A DNA stretch of 64,000 nucleotides. Origin: Balanoglossus misakiensis. Its lineage: Eukaryota; Hemichordata. This document shows, piece after piece, positions 22,501 to 64,000 of this stretch (position 1 is its first letter; each line of letters starts with the position of its first letter). The notes below the pieces were generated by a model. It did not search any database. It was given only the letters and a program-made list of their open reading frames with translations, and was not told the origin of the DNA. The stretch spans positions 3,472,001 through 3,536,000 of the forward strand of contig CM082596.2 of NCBI GenBank assembly GCA_040954595.2, given 5' to 3'. A program made the position numbers and the translations under genes.

Positions 22501-23162
22501 GACAACAATCATGTATGATGACATTTCAAGGTAGCATTATTGTTCTTTTGTCAATTAACTTAACAAAAAATCCTCATGAATCTATTGCATCAGTGACTTT
22601 GTAGCTGACAGTAATATTTAAAAATTAGGAAAAGCTGATTAAAAAAATAACACCACCTAAATATGTATGGTTTGGAATATCAACATTACAATATAAGATA
22701 GTCGCCAAAATATATTTAAAAATTACATTTACCTTATAAACGTTGAAGGTTTTTAAAAACGAAATTAAAATCTACATGGTGATGAACATAACATTGTATA
22801 GAAATCATGAGAAAAATGAAAATAAATACCTTGATATTCTACCACTAGTTCCGCATAGCACACACTTCTGCCAGCTGAGTTAATGGCTTCACACATGTAT
22901 TCTCCATCGTGGTTTTCAGTCGCATTTTCAATAAAAAGCACGCTCCTCCCATCCTCCTCACTGTACATCACAAAGTTTTCAGGACTGATTGGTTTTCCGT
23001 TATGGTACCACTTAGTTTCGGGAGTAGGGACACCACTCACTCTGCACTCAAACTGAACCTTGTCTCCTTCTAAGACAACCAGGTCTGCGATTTTTTCCTC
23101 AAATTTCGGCGGGGTGGGTGCAGGTCCAGTGGTTTCTTGTAGCAGCTCAGTTATTTTGCCAT
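142..23162 (-). CDS. OBSCN: Obscurin/UNC-89-like giant sarcomeric RhoGEF-kinase gene (both ends incomplete)
   Basis: Spliced gene of about 33 recognisable coding exons. Order: Ig, Ig, a 1992-residue linker exon with acidic repeats and a terminal IQ motif, Ig domains, acidic linkers, SH3, SH3, DH, PH, linker, SH3-like, Ig, Ig, kinase. The second SH3 has the obscurin signatures QYVDVL and KWLVRTKPTK followed by QGWVRASYL, then a RhoGEF domain. That combination, with IQ upstream and Ig-Ig-kinase downstream, is specific to obscurin/UNC-89 and separates it from Trio/Kalirin. Expected role: sarcomeric scaffold near the M-line and sarcoplasmic reticulum that activates Rho-family GTPases. The kinase runs off the left edge. 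The first exon I can find enters in phase 1 without a start codon, so at least one 5' exon is missing, or the transcript continues from the MLCK gene upstream. Confidence 0.87.
318..1195 (-). CDS. OBSCN: Obscurin-like gene: start of protein kinase, probable pseudokinase (3' incomplete)
   Basis: Exons 1093-1195 (linker ending NDFYDIKHQLA), 652-852 (N-lobe) and 318-459 (hinge to catalytic loop). Glycine loop GKFCKVHL lacks the usual later glycine. The ATP lysine (VAKFI) and helix-C glutamate (KRELKIL) are present. The catalytic motif reads IVHLNIE, so the general-base aspartate is asparagine. The linker and the 201-base N-lobe exon align border for border with the MLCK kinases. It corresponds to the first kinase of obscurin/UNC-89, known to be degenerate in some species. 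The rest lies beyond base 1. Confidence 0.85.
1379..1663 (-). CDS. OBSCN: Obscurin-like gene: Ig domain after DH-PH (second)
   Basis: Encodes SPVFIKPLKDTGAAEGTMVQ, ITWFKDGNMIVEGRKYI and GDYTCRAANLIGEAAC. Phase 1 in and out. Confidence 0.9.
2031..2321 (-). CDS. OBSCN: Obscurin-like gene: Ig domain after DH-PH (first)
   Basis: Encodes ESPKFIEKPKSCTVMAGQRA, VEWFIQENVLLENRMEI and GKYKCVVENSAGVVTG. Phase 1 in and out. Two Ig domains after DH-PH match obscurin/UNC-89. Confidence 0.9.
2706..2931 (-). CDS. OBSCN: Obscurin-like gene: third SH3-like domain after DH-PH
   Basis: MYTLKADVMAEGGDEMLLIK, GQTVKVIS, MYKIQTSPTDN and QQGYVADHFLRKI follow the SH3 strand order: RT loop acidic, GQ.V.VI diverging turn, final GYV...L. 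The WW tryptophan is replaced (MYKI). A DH-PH-SH3 order is known in Trio and Kalirin but is not part of vertebrate obscurin. Confidence is for the exon; the SH3 assignment is slightly less sure. Confidence 0.8.
3165..3397 (-). CDS. OBSCN: Obscurin-like gene: Ser/Pro-rich linker after PH
   Basis: About 78 residues rich in Ser, Pro and Thr with possible SP/TP phosphosites (TPTLTPQSPQARSPSVGPKR). Phase 1 to 0. No domain seen. Confidence 0.82.
3561..4216 (-). CDS. OBSCN: Obscurin-like gene: PH domain
   Basis: Exons 4034-4216 (LFRKDQMVVWDGKPRGKGKD; RQIFLFQDLVMFTKIK), 3788-3883 (DDRRFELWYGKAT) and 3561-3669 (AKTIYVKQAWVKEIRDILRK, the C-terminal helix with the invariant tryptophan). All join in phase 0. 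The PH domain follows DH directly, as in nearly all Dbl-family exchange factors. The intron between the first two exons holds a GAGT microsatellite. Confidence 0.91.
3908..4012. repeat. (GAGT)n then (GAAT)n microsatellite
   Basis: About 100 bases of GAGT units ending in several GAAT units, inside the intron between the first and second PH exons, about 20 bases from both neighbouring splice regions. Confidence 0.95.
4340..5427 (-). CDS. OBSCN: Obscurin-like gene: RhoGEF (DH) domain
   Basis: Five exons: 5257-5427, 5046-5115, 4835-4927, 4559-4708 and 4340-4417, all joining in phase. CR1: FALEELLETERQFVKDIKFA. Middle: FVNELEKCNNDSASVGRTF. CR3: LSDYLIKPVQRVTKYQLLLK, the most conserved DH helix. 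End: KRANDLMHISLIEGY. Family role: nucleotide exchange on Rho GTPases (RhoA for vertebrate obscurin). The conserved CR1 glutamate and the CR3 PVQR stretch look intact. Confidence 0.92.
5572..5894 (-). CDS. OBSCN: Obscurin-like gene: SH3 domain 2 (obscurin type)
   Basis: FEIYMAVTDYIPDPDDKED, QYVDVLDSNSAIKWLVRTKP, QGWVRASYLEKK, then a charged helix leading into the RhoGEF domain. QYV(D/E)VLD, WLVRTKPTK and QGWV..(S/A)YL are characteristic of obscurin/UNC-89 SH3 domains. Donor CA|GTAAGT in phase 2 joins exactly to the DH exon at 5427. Confidence 0.92.
6031..6167 (-). CDS. OBSCN: Obscurin-like gene: linker between SH3 domains
   Basis: About 46 residues (KPKAPFLVSSFYRDSGGSDS and an acidic serine stretch) between acceptor TTTGTTTCAG and donor GAA|GTAGGT, phase 1 to 0. 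No domain seen. Confidence 0.75.
6285..6642 (-). CDS. OBSCN: Obscurin-like gene: SH3 domain 1
   Basis: Exons 6499-6642 and 6285-6372 join in phase 0. The first carries FQFYKVTSDFLDESTQLRLK, VGDQVDVL and ERWLVRH; the second IGYIPAALLQ, the usual SH3 end. The ALYDY motif is reduced to YKVTSDF and the second tryptophan of the WW pair is absent. Vertebrate obscurin has one SH3 before DH-PH; here a second follows. Confidence 0.82.
6822..6934 (-). CDS. OBSCN: Obscurin-like gene: Ser/Asp-rich linker exon
   Basis: Encodes SSSATDSEHSTSASDARGSD and a basic-glutamine stretch (KEKQRQKQSLGIGE). Phase 1 to 0, connecting the Ig to the first SH3. No domain seen. Confidence 0.75.
7407..7750 (-). CDS. OBSCN: Obscurin-like gene: Ig domain before SH3 region
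   Basis: Encodes EQAPRFIKTIDSLEVTRGSR, ITWYKNGEEVEPDDHHTI and GRYTCMIANSRGQVAC. Acceptor TTTGCAG, donor GAAG|GTGAGT. Confidence 0.88.
8024..8348 (-). CDS. OBSCN: Obscurin-like gene: acidic and proline-containing linker exon
   Basis: About 108 residues without a recognised domain: an acidic serine-rich part (STASESEDISQSETELG), then EILPPPPFPPRAS, a possible SH3-binding proline run. It lies shortly before the SH3 domains, so intramolecular binding is conceivable. Phase 1 to 2; donor CT|GTAAGC. Confidence 0.8.
8477..9094 (-). CDS. OBSCN: Obscurin-like gene: two-exon Ig domain
   Basis: Exon 8982-9094 (LREIPEQIPPEFIDKPKK; ARISCTVKG) and exon 8477-8674 (SPSPSLVWFKGRNPLRIDSH; GEYTCAATNASGAVYC), joined in phase 1. 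The acceptor ATTAAATTAG of the first is weak but fits phase 2 from the exon at 10871. Confidence 0.85.
9200..10490. promoter_or_regulatory. CpG-rich segment inside an intron, possible internal promoter
   Basis: This intron stretch of the obscurin-like gene holds many CpG dinucleotides (for example GCGCG, CCGCG, ACGCGG, GACGACGCG), unlike neighbouring CpG-poor introns. In genomes with methylated gene bodies such islands often mark unmethylated promoters. It sits just upstream, on the minus strand, of the Ig-SH3-DH-PH-kinase half. It could equally be a young inserted element. No TATA box or initiator is convincing. Confidence 0.3.
9930..10480. repeat. Degenerate tandem repeat of about 215 bases, 2.5 copies
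   Basis: The landmark CACACGTT..TAATTTAC recurs at 9964, 10181 and (diverged) 10395. Each is followed by an ACTACAAATT/CTACACATT-like block, and the first two by GAGCAGACGAC and TACATTTCT..TTTGTG(T)GGAAAT. The spacing is close to 215 bases. It lies in an intron and encodes nothing recognisable. Confidence 0.65.
10487..10573. repeat. Foldback element with G-run and C-run arms, copy 1
   Basis: ATACGCAGCTGTACCG at the left is the exact reverse complement of the 16 bases at the right end. Inside, a (GA)n tract and about 12 G face about 11 C around the loop CTGATTAGCG. It would form a long hairpin or cruciform. The flanks carry ACATTTTGTGAYATGTAAAT as a direct repeat. Confidence 0.85.
10658..10754. 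repeat. Foldback element with G-run and C-run arms, copy 2
   Basis: AGCTGTGGTACGTAGCTGTAC pairs with GTACAGCTGCATACCACAGCT with two mismatches. The core again has a long G run, CTGATAAGCG and a long C run. It is clearly related to the copy about 85 bases to its left. Confidence 0.85.
10871..11395 (-). CDS. OBSCN: Obscurin-like gene: Ig domain and 43-base linker exon
   Basis: Exon 11084-11395 encodes TAPMFMAPLKDVKVAPNNSA, IIWFHNGISIHEGDNH and GEYSCVATNSMGRSSC. Exon 10871-10913 encodes EFIEEPKESASDET between CCACAG and CCAG|GTAAAG, phase 1 to 2. Confidence 0.84.
11674..12503 (-). CDS. OBSCN: Obscurin-like gene: linker exon and two-exon Ig domain
   Basis: Exons 12449-12503 (SVSSEYETAPSAEESPS), 12069-12232 (linker, then PELTMKLQNLDVERGETARL) and 11674-11871 (IPKPSVTWFFGGRQLKNEG; GEYTITASNAEGQVYS). 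Phases 1-2, 2-1, 1-1 agree. The F-strand cysteine is replaced by threonine. Confidence 0.85.
12639..12914 (-). CDS. OBSCN: Obscurin-like gene: Ig domain after the IQ motif
   Basis: Encodes PEFTKLLSDHEVSNGNTIRF, IHWLKNEEEIRESERL and GIYSCQASNKVGTAKT. Joins the giant exon in phase 1 (acceptor TTTCCACAG). The IQ-Ig order is as in vertebrate obscurin. Confidence 0.88.
13165..19140 (-). CDS. OBSCN: Obscurin-like gene: giant 5976-base exon with acidic repeats and IQ motif
   Basis: A single exon encoding 1992 residues. Residues about 1-390 are basic and rich in Asn, Ser, His and Lys, with recurring NNNHLE-like patches. The rest is strongly acidic: first scattered PTETT/PSEE-type half units, then about thirteen 64-residue modules (13440-15935), then a Glu-rich stretch. 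The last 20 residues form an IQ motif (VVKIQSAFRGYNVRKSV). Position between N-terminal Ig domains and the Ig-SH3-DH-PH part, with IQ at the end, fits the IQ-containing linker of obscurin, but the repeats match no family I know. An ATG at 19147 looks like a start, but TAA precedes it in frame, and an acceptor (AATGGCAG) two codons later fits the phase of the upstream Ig exon, so I treat the exon as internal. A spring-like or disordered role is inference. Confidence 0.9.
13440..15935 (-). repeat. About 13 tandem coding repeats of 64 residues
   Basis: Each module of about 192 bases has two related halves: PQE.ELV.PSET...QYE followed by KLKEAVASEELAVATSSE and M.EDIDI. Modules vary in sequence but keep length and register, so they arose by tandem duplication and then diverged. 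Single half units (AEELRLTATSE, AEEVAFVAQTE, AEEHLTVIPTE and others) extend the pattern to about 16.8 kb. Confidence 0.88.
19141..20011. other. Intron before the giant exon
   Basis: AT-rich; no exon recognised. Its 3' end provides the T-rich acceptor used by the giant exon. Confidence 0.6.
20012..20359 (-). CDS. OBSCN: Obscurin-like gene: Ig domain before the giant exon
   Basis: A charged lead (ELASEKLQRETERMPLAERQ), then an Ig (PPVFDQPIKGCKSVPGGRA; VKWYQGDRQIRDADRI; AEYKCQAVNLAGEAVC). The B-strand cysteine is replaced. It ends CATACAG|GTATAG in phase 1, which joins in frame to the giant exon at 19140. Confidence 0.86.
20360..22829. other. Large intron of the obscurin-like gene
   Basis: Very AT-rich and CpG-poor; no domain-coding segment recognised on either strand. 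Confidence 0.6.
22830..23162 (-). CDS. OBSCN: Obscurin-like gene: first visible Ig domain
   Basis: Encodes DGKITELLQETTGPAPTPPK, then an Ig with VQFECRVSGVPTPETKWYHN and GEYMCEAINSAGRSVC. Acceptor TATCTAACAG, donor CAAG|GTATTT, phase 1 in and out. No start codon is needed inside the exon, so translation begins further upstream. Confidence 0.86.
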
Positions 23163-26100
23163 CTGTTAGATACACAGAAACAGTCAGGCAATGAACAGAA
23201 GAGAGGATGACCTACACTACAGGTTTGCTATGTATTCCGATTAGCAGGCAGCCAACAATAGATCAGTCTTTTATCATCCTGATCACACGGCACACATTTC
23301 AGGTGCAATTGACAGCATGACCAGCTATCAGATCACGTGTATTTCAAGGCATGGGCAGAGAGAATAATAGTTCCTGAACATTGTTGCAGATATTTTACTG
23401 TGCTCTGGTATGATTGTCACTGATGAGGTTTACAGCAAGTGGTAATTGATTGGAATATTGATTTGATCAAGCAACAATATATTAATGGGATTGGGTGTGC
23501 TCAAGGTGACACTCAGGTTTAAAGGTTTGCATACAGCAGTGATGCCACCAAAGTGTCTCTGGCACTCCCCTTATTAAACGGGTGGTAGAATTCTATAGAG
23601 TTGTAACAGATATTCAAATAATTTTGAAGCATTTTGAGCACGATTTTCTGTTCAATTCTATAGAAAAACCAAATTCTATAGAAATCTATGGAACACTTTT
23701 CATAAGGTTTCTCACATCGGTGCATGTTTGGAATCTTGAAAGGTTTGTGAAGTCCATGCATACAGTACAGTTGTATCATGAAAGCAAGCTTCCATGTAGG
23801 GTTTAGTGTCACTGCTGTGGCCTTTTGACCACAGTTGCTCTGTCGAAACCATCAAGCTTACTGCACTGTTACATCATGAAAACAGCAAGAGCACACCAGC
23901 TGTGGAAAGTGATGCGGTTGTCATGGCAATGAGACTTTAAAACAACAACTGGCTTCTCTATCATTGGGGGAGTCTGATAAATTAATCTGACTTGTTATAA
24001 CACATGTATTCACTGTTGAAAGAACTGTGCCTTAAATATCTGTTGCTATGTAACAAACGCTGCTTTGATAGAGCAAATTTCATTAAGTTTATGGCGAATA
24101 GTAATTAACACATAGAACGACCAATATGCATGGAGGAAGAGAGTCAGCAAATGAAATTAGAAATAACATGGGTACTCTTGACGCTTTTATTGAAAATTTC
24201 AATTTTTCCATTAAATCACAGGACAATTCAGTGGTAAAAATAGCTGTAAGCCTTAGGGCCATAATGGAGATGAAATGTGTGTTAACATATACTACATTGT
24301 ACATGTGGACTGTATCCCCACAATTGAAAAAAGATAAAGCAGTACGTATCGAATTCTTGTTGAATATACTGCACCTGCTCCTCAGCTCAGGTGCTGAAAT
24401 ATCACATTGCCATTTTGAATGGCAAATATGGGATGTTCTCTTTTTTATTAGCCTTTTCCTACATAGACTGATTATCATTTCAAATATTATAGACTAATTT
24501 TATAGACTAATTTTATTATACATTTACATTATGCCAATATACTAGTACATACTTTTTTGCTTTGACATGAAATTTTTCACATTGGCTGAGGATGGTTAAG
24601 AGCTGCTTCTTTGTCAAACACTGAAACAGCTCAAACTTCTTACAAGTTTAATACATAGTCCTTGTCCCACTTTATTCTAACAGTTTAATAGCCTTAAACT
24701 CTTTTATTGTTTAAGAGATACTGTGATACTGCTATTTAGAAGATAAATGCACCACTTACGGGCCACTGAGTCAGGTGAAAAGACTTATCTGTAATTCTGT
24801 TCTGTGGTCTGTTGCCTTGGTGATATGCAATTATCCACATAATCAATTGATTCATCAGGCACATTTTAATGGAAATGACATTGTTGATCATTTTGCATGC
24901 ACTAAATTGGGTATTAAGAAAATAATTGGTCATTTGAAATGCAAGATATCTTCTTTAATATAATATTTTTAAGGTTTAGTATTATTAGCTTTGGGTTTCT
25001 GTTTGTCAACATCTTGAGAGATAACAGCACTTAAGCTGCCAAATGTTTTAATAATCTTTTATGTTGATTTTTCAGTGATCAGGATAGCCTTTAGCTTCTC
25101 AAAATGTTCAATTTAGCTTCTCATAATGTTCAATATCTAAATTGATTTAAATATGATACTGATAGGATGTATCTGACCTCATATAGTGAAAAATATCATA
25201 TCATATTGGATCCAGGGGTGTGGTCGATATCTATACTGCATTGTACAGTTAAGTACATAAGTACTTGAAAATCAATGTGCCAATGGAAGGAATAATTTGT
25301 GTATAAAGAGACTTTATTAACACTAACAGCACAGGAAAACATAACAATGCAGTGCAAAATACAAGATTAAAATAAACTAACCTGATCATTGTGTCATTGT
25401 ATGTGAACTCTGTATCAATGAATGGCTGGGTTCGTTACTAGAGCGAAGAGTTAGCAACCCAGAAATGATAGGGTGATCCTGTTTTGATATGAACGTATAT
25501 CAACTGGGTGGACACAATTCAAGCTGCGGTCAAGTGTGTTAAACTGTCTCGTTGTAGGACAACGTTGGGTGTTTTAAAACATAATAAAAGGACACTTAAC
25601 TGGACTGATGTACTGGTAGTGTATTCAACGTCTATCGTTGTAAGGTGACGTTGCACATTAATAGTATTAACAAAACTGATGCCGTGTGCTCAACAGACTG
25701 TGTAAGTGTATGGGTTCATAAGTAGTCTAGATGCTTGTGTCGTGCTATGTCATGCTTTATTGCATTTATCTGATCAATAACAGAGCAGCTTATTCCATTT
25801 TTCTAATAACCAATATGCATATAACAATGGATGAAATAGTGTCAACTTCTGCTACAACAAAACAAAGCTATGATGGATCACACTCACCTACCTGTATCTA
25901 ATAAATAATAAAACTGCAGAAGCAATACTGATAATGTTGGAAAATTATTATTCACTTTCATGTTGTTTGGAATGGTTTGCCCATCACTTCATAGACACCA
26001 TTTTCATCTGAAGTTGATAAACTCATTAACTGCATTCACTCATTGAAAAAAAATTAAACTAACACAAATTCTCGAACGGAAAAAAATGAAAATAATAAAG

Positions 26101-27099
26101 ATTCTCAAACAGAAAAAAAATAAAGTTCAGCAAGAAAATAATGAAGGTAGAAATGAATAGATGGAAACTCTTGTATAATAAGTGTGTTTCACTTACAGAC
26201 CGTTGCTATGGTAATGACTGATCATTATCCAGAAGTCTTTGTGCCAATAAAAGTGTGCTGTGTGGTTGGCACAGACTATTTTTGTACACAATAGCCCTGC
26301 AAGACTCTATTCATGTTGAATTACTATCTTGCATTGATAAGGAAAAACTAATTATAGCTATGTCTCTGTACATCAGGGTAAAAAATGATAGTGATTTTCA
26401 TATTCAAACTGTTAATTGACCACTTACGGTTCATTCGCTGTAAGTCAAGTATACTCTTAAACACTCATTTCTTCTTTTGTTAATATGCAGCCAGTTCTCT
26501 GTAAGGAACTAGTGGCAGCTTAAATTTGACTAATCATGTCTGAATGTACAGTATTTTCTAAAGAAAAAAATATGTCATGGCTTCCATGTACACTCAGAGT
26601 TTCTGTCATAGTGTTAGATATCGCTAAAGAAGACATTGTCCTCCCCTCATCAGGCCCTAAGTATTAGAGTAGCTGAAGTTTAAGTTAGGAAATCATCATG
26701 GTAGACACTAACGTGGCAGACACTCTTGTCATAGAAATGATTGCTTCTGCATCATCATGAGATTTCTCTGATTTATAGGGAAAAAATATCGTCATGGTAA
26801 CAAAAAATGGCAGACAGTTATTTACTAAGACTCAAGTTGAGTGCAAATCAACAAGATATTTTAAGAAAAAATCCTCCAATTTATGAAAATTATGAAAATT
26901 GTGACTTCAGTCACAGAATAGAAAATCCAATTAATAATATGCACAAGTCAAAATTTCCCTGTTGATAACATACTTGCTAATGATTTCACATGTTGTAGAC
27001 AAACTACAAGAAGAACTAGTCTATTAGAATAATTGAAAATAAACAGACATTACTGACTACTAGCAGTATTAAACTGAAGTCAAACGAAATTCTTTGTTG

Positions 27100-27180
27100 T
27101 GGCAGCTTGGAGTCAAACCTGCGACCATGAAACAATACCGACTTGGATGTCCTATTACACTATTAAAATCTCTGCCAATC
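27100..27180 (-). repeat. Degraded tRNA-derived repeat (SINE-like)
   Basis: On the minus strand a box A-like TTGGCAGAG (near 27170-27178) is followed about 45 bases later by GGTCGCAGGTTTGACTCC (27109-27126), close to a tRNA T-arm/box B. It does not fold as a complete tRNA by eye, so I read it as a tRNA-derived retroposon remnant. Confidence 0.4.
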
Positions 27181-27221
27181 TATAATTATATGCTATTCTA
27201 CCTTTTACCAGCTTTACTAAG

Positions 27222-27227
27222 TTTATT
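27222..27227 (-). terminator. Candidate poly(A) signal of MLCK gene
   Basis: Plus-strand TTTATT, read as AATAAA on the minus strand, about 720 bases downstream of the MLCK stop codon. A six-base signal is common by chance in AT-rich DNA, so this is only a candidate. Confidence 0.3.
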
Positions 27228-27944
27228 TTAATATCGAATTACTAAATGTTGGTGAAAATTGAACTTTATATATAAACTTTATAAATATATTACATAATGT
27301 ATGTACATCCATGGCATATCCCAACTCAGCGTCTGTTAATTATTATTAGTTCATATCAGGATAAATTTAAAATTTCTTCCAATTGCTATCTCATGTCAAA
27401 ACTGAAATAATATGTAGATTTGTGACCGATTAGCTCTATTTCGTCATTCATGATTTTCATCCTACCAACTGTTAAGATCTATAACTCATTTTCAATGATC
27501 TGCTGAGTGAGTTGATATACAAGGTTAAACAATGAGTTGCTGTTTCAAAGTTTAATTTCGCTGCTACTAAATCACTTGTAAAATGTAACTTCAAAACAAC
27601 GATAGACTGTATTTGTGACGTTGAGTGTATGTCTCCTTAGTTCACAACTTGGAGAGAGGGATGTGAAAAAAAGAAAGAAAAGAACTGAGAAATTGCAATG
27701 ATGTGTTTTCAGGCCTGTGATTACTGGAGATGTTTACTCAAATGATAAAACAACCAATTTGCTAACTTTCCAACTTTCCAAAGCCTTGTTGATAGAATGC
27801 TATGGAAATATAGTTTTCACGAAACAAAATAAGGAAAGCCTTAAGCATTTATATGTGGGATAGCAAAGTGTAGTTGGCAGCAAATATGGAGAGAGGAATT
27901 GTATTGATGTGCATGTTGCCGTGGAGACAGCCAATCAATTTGAT

Positions 27945-63590
<35,646 letters not shown>

Positions 63591-64000
63591 CTGTTGACAA
63601 GAAAAGTTGTGATGAGAATGGATCGCAACAACAATAGAAAACAGAACATTTGATACAAACCTTATTCAAATATGGTGATCTGTTATTTGATTGGTTGAGC
63701 CCACGATTACTAACTCATTTGAATATGATGGTCTGACATCTGATTGGTTGAGGCCAGGACTGCTACTGTCACTGCTGTTCATATCTACAAATAGCAGAGC
63801 TGAAGATTTTTCACGTGGCAAGAAACATGAAAGCAAATATACTGCTGAGAAAAACATTGATGTGCAGTTTTTATTTTTGAAGAACATCTAGCAGATAGTT
63901 TTGGGTACTTTTTTAAAAAGAGAAAATGAAATTGACAACAAAAGACATGTGACCAAAGTTCTTAAAAGTTGCGTGTCTTTTTCACAAAGAAAGCAGAATC

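Larger units (their letters stand above)
23163..27944. other. Intergenic region (or giant intron) between the MLCK and obscurin-like genes
   Basis: AT-rich and poor in long open frames. I see no Ig, kinase or other domain on either strand. It should hold the MLCK 3' untranslated region at its right end and, if gene 2 has its own promoter, the first exon(s) of gene 2, which I cannot locate. It contains a degraded tRNA-like repeat at 27100-27180 and short ATTCTATAGAAA repeats near 23.6 kb. Confidence 0.6.

Noticed and set aside
142-23162. Calling gene 2 Trio/Kalirin because of DH-PH-SH3-Ig-kinase order
   Set aside because: The SH3 before DH has obscurin-type signatures, an IQ motif and long Ig array precede it, and no spectrin repeats or second DH-PH are present in the window.

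Overview
The window is eukaryotic genomic DNA, about 38-40% GC by eye. It has many short exons with GT-AG introns, intronic microsatellites, small foldback elements and tRNA-derived repeats. Every gene I can support is on the minus strand, so transcription runs from base 64000 towards base 1. The proteins are giant muscle or cytoskeletal proteins of the titin-kinase superfamily. Intron sizes, repeats and domain orders fit an invertebrate bilaterian such as a hemichordate, cephalochordate or lophotrochozoan better than a vertebrate, insect or nematode. I cannot name the species.

Gene 1 (63590 to 27945; 5' end beyond the right edge) is a myosin light chain kinase (MYLK-like) gene. It is unusual in carrying two complete, apparently active kinase units in tandem. 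Each unit is FN3, linker, kinase, calmodulin-binding helix, IQ motif(s), Ig. The units lie at about 52.2-43.2 kb and 32.0-27.9 kb, with a chain of Ig domains between them. A third IQ-Ig module lies upstream at 57.4-57.9 kb. Three DFRxxL motifs (the actin-binding motif of MLCK) occur in linkers. The gene ends with a telokin-like Ig and an acidic tail at 27945.

Gene 2 (23162 to beyond base 1; true 5' end not found) is an obscurin/UNC-89-like gene. In order it has two Ig domains; a single exon of 5976 bases coding 1992 residues (a basic Asn/His/Ser-rich head, then an acidic repeat region with about thirteen 64-residue modules, then one IQ motif); several Ig domains; two SH3 domains; a RhoGEF (DH-PH) unit; a third SH3-like domain; two Ig domains; and the start of a protein kinase. 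That kinase has lost its catalytic aspartate (HLN in place of HLD) and is cut by the left edge.

The two genes lie head to tail about 4.8 kb apart. Their three kinase regions share the same exon borders, including an N-lobe exon of exactly 201 bases in all three, which points to old tandem duplication. The C-lobe exons of the two MLCK kinases are nearly identical in DNA, with only silent differences over about 290 bases, while neighbouring parts have diverged. This is a signature of recent gene conversion. By analogy with known relatives, the MLCK kinases would respond to Ca2+/calmodulin and phosphorylate myosin regulatory light chain. The obscurin-like protein would act as a sarcomere scaffold with Rho-family exchange activity. 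Exon borders were assigned by hand from splice signals, reading phase and homology; nearly all exons join in phase.
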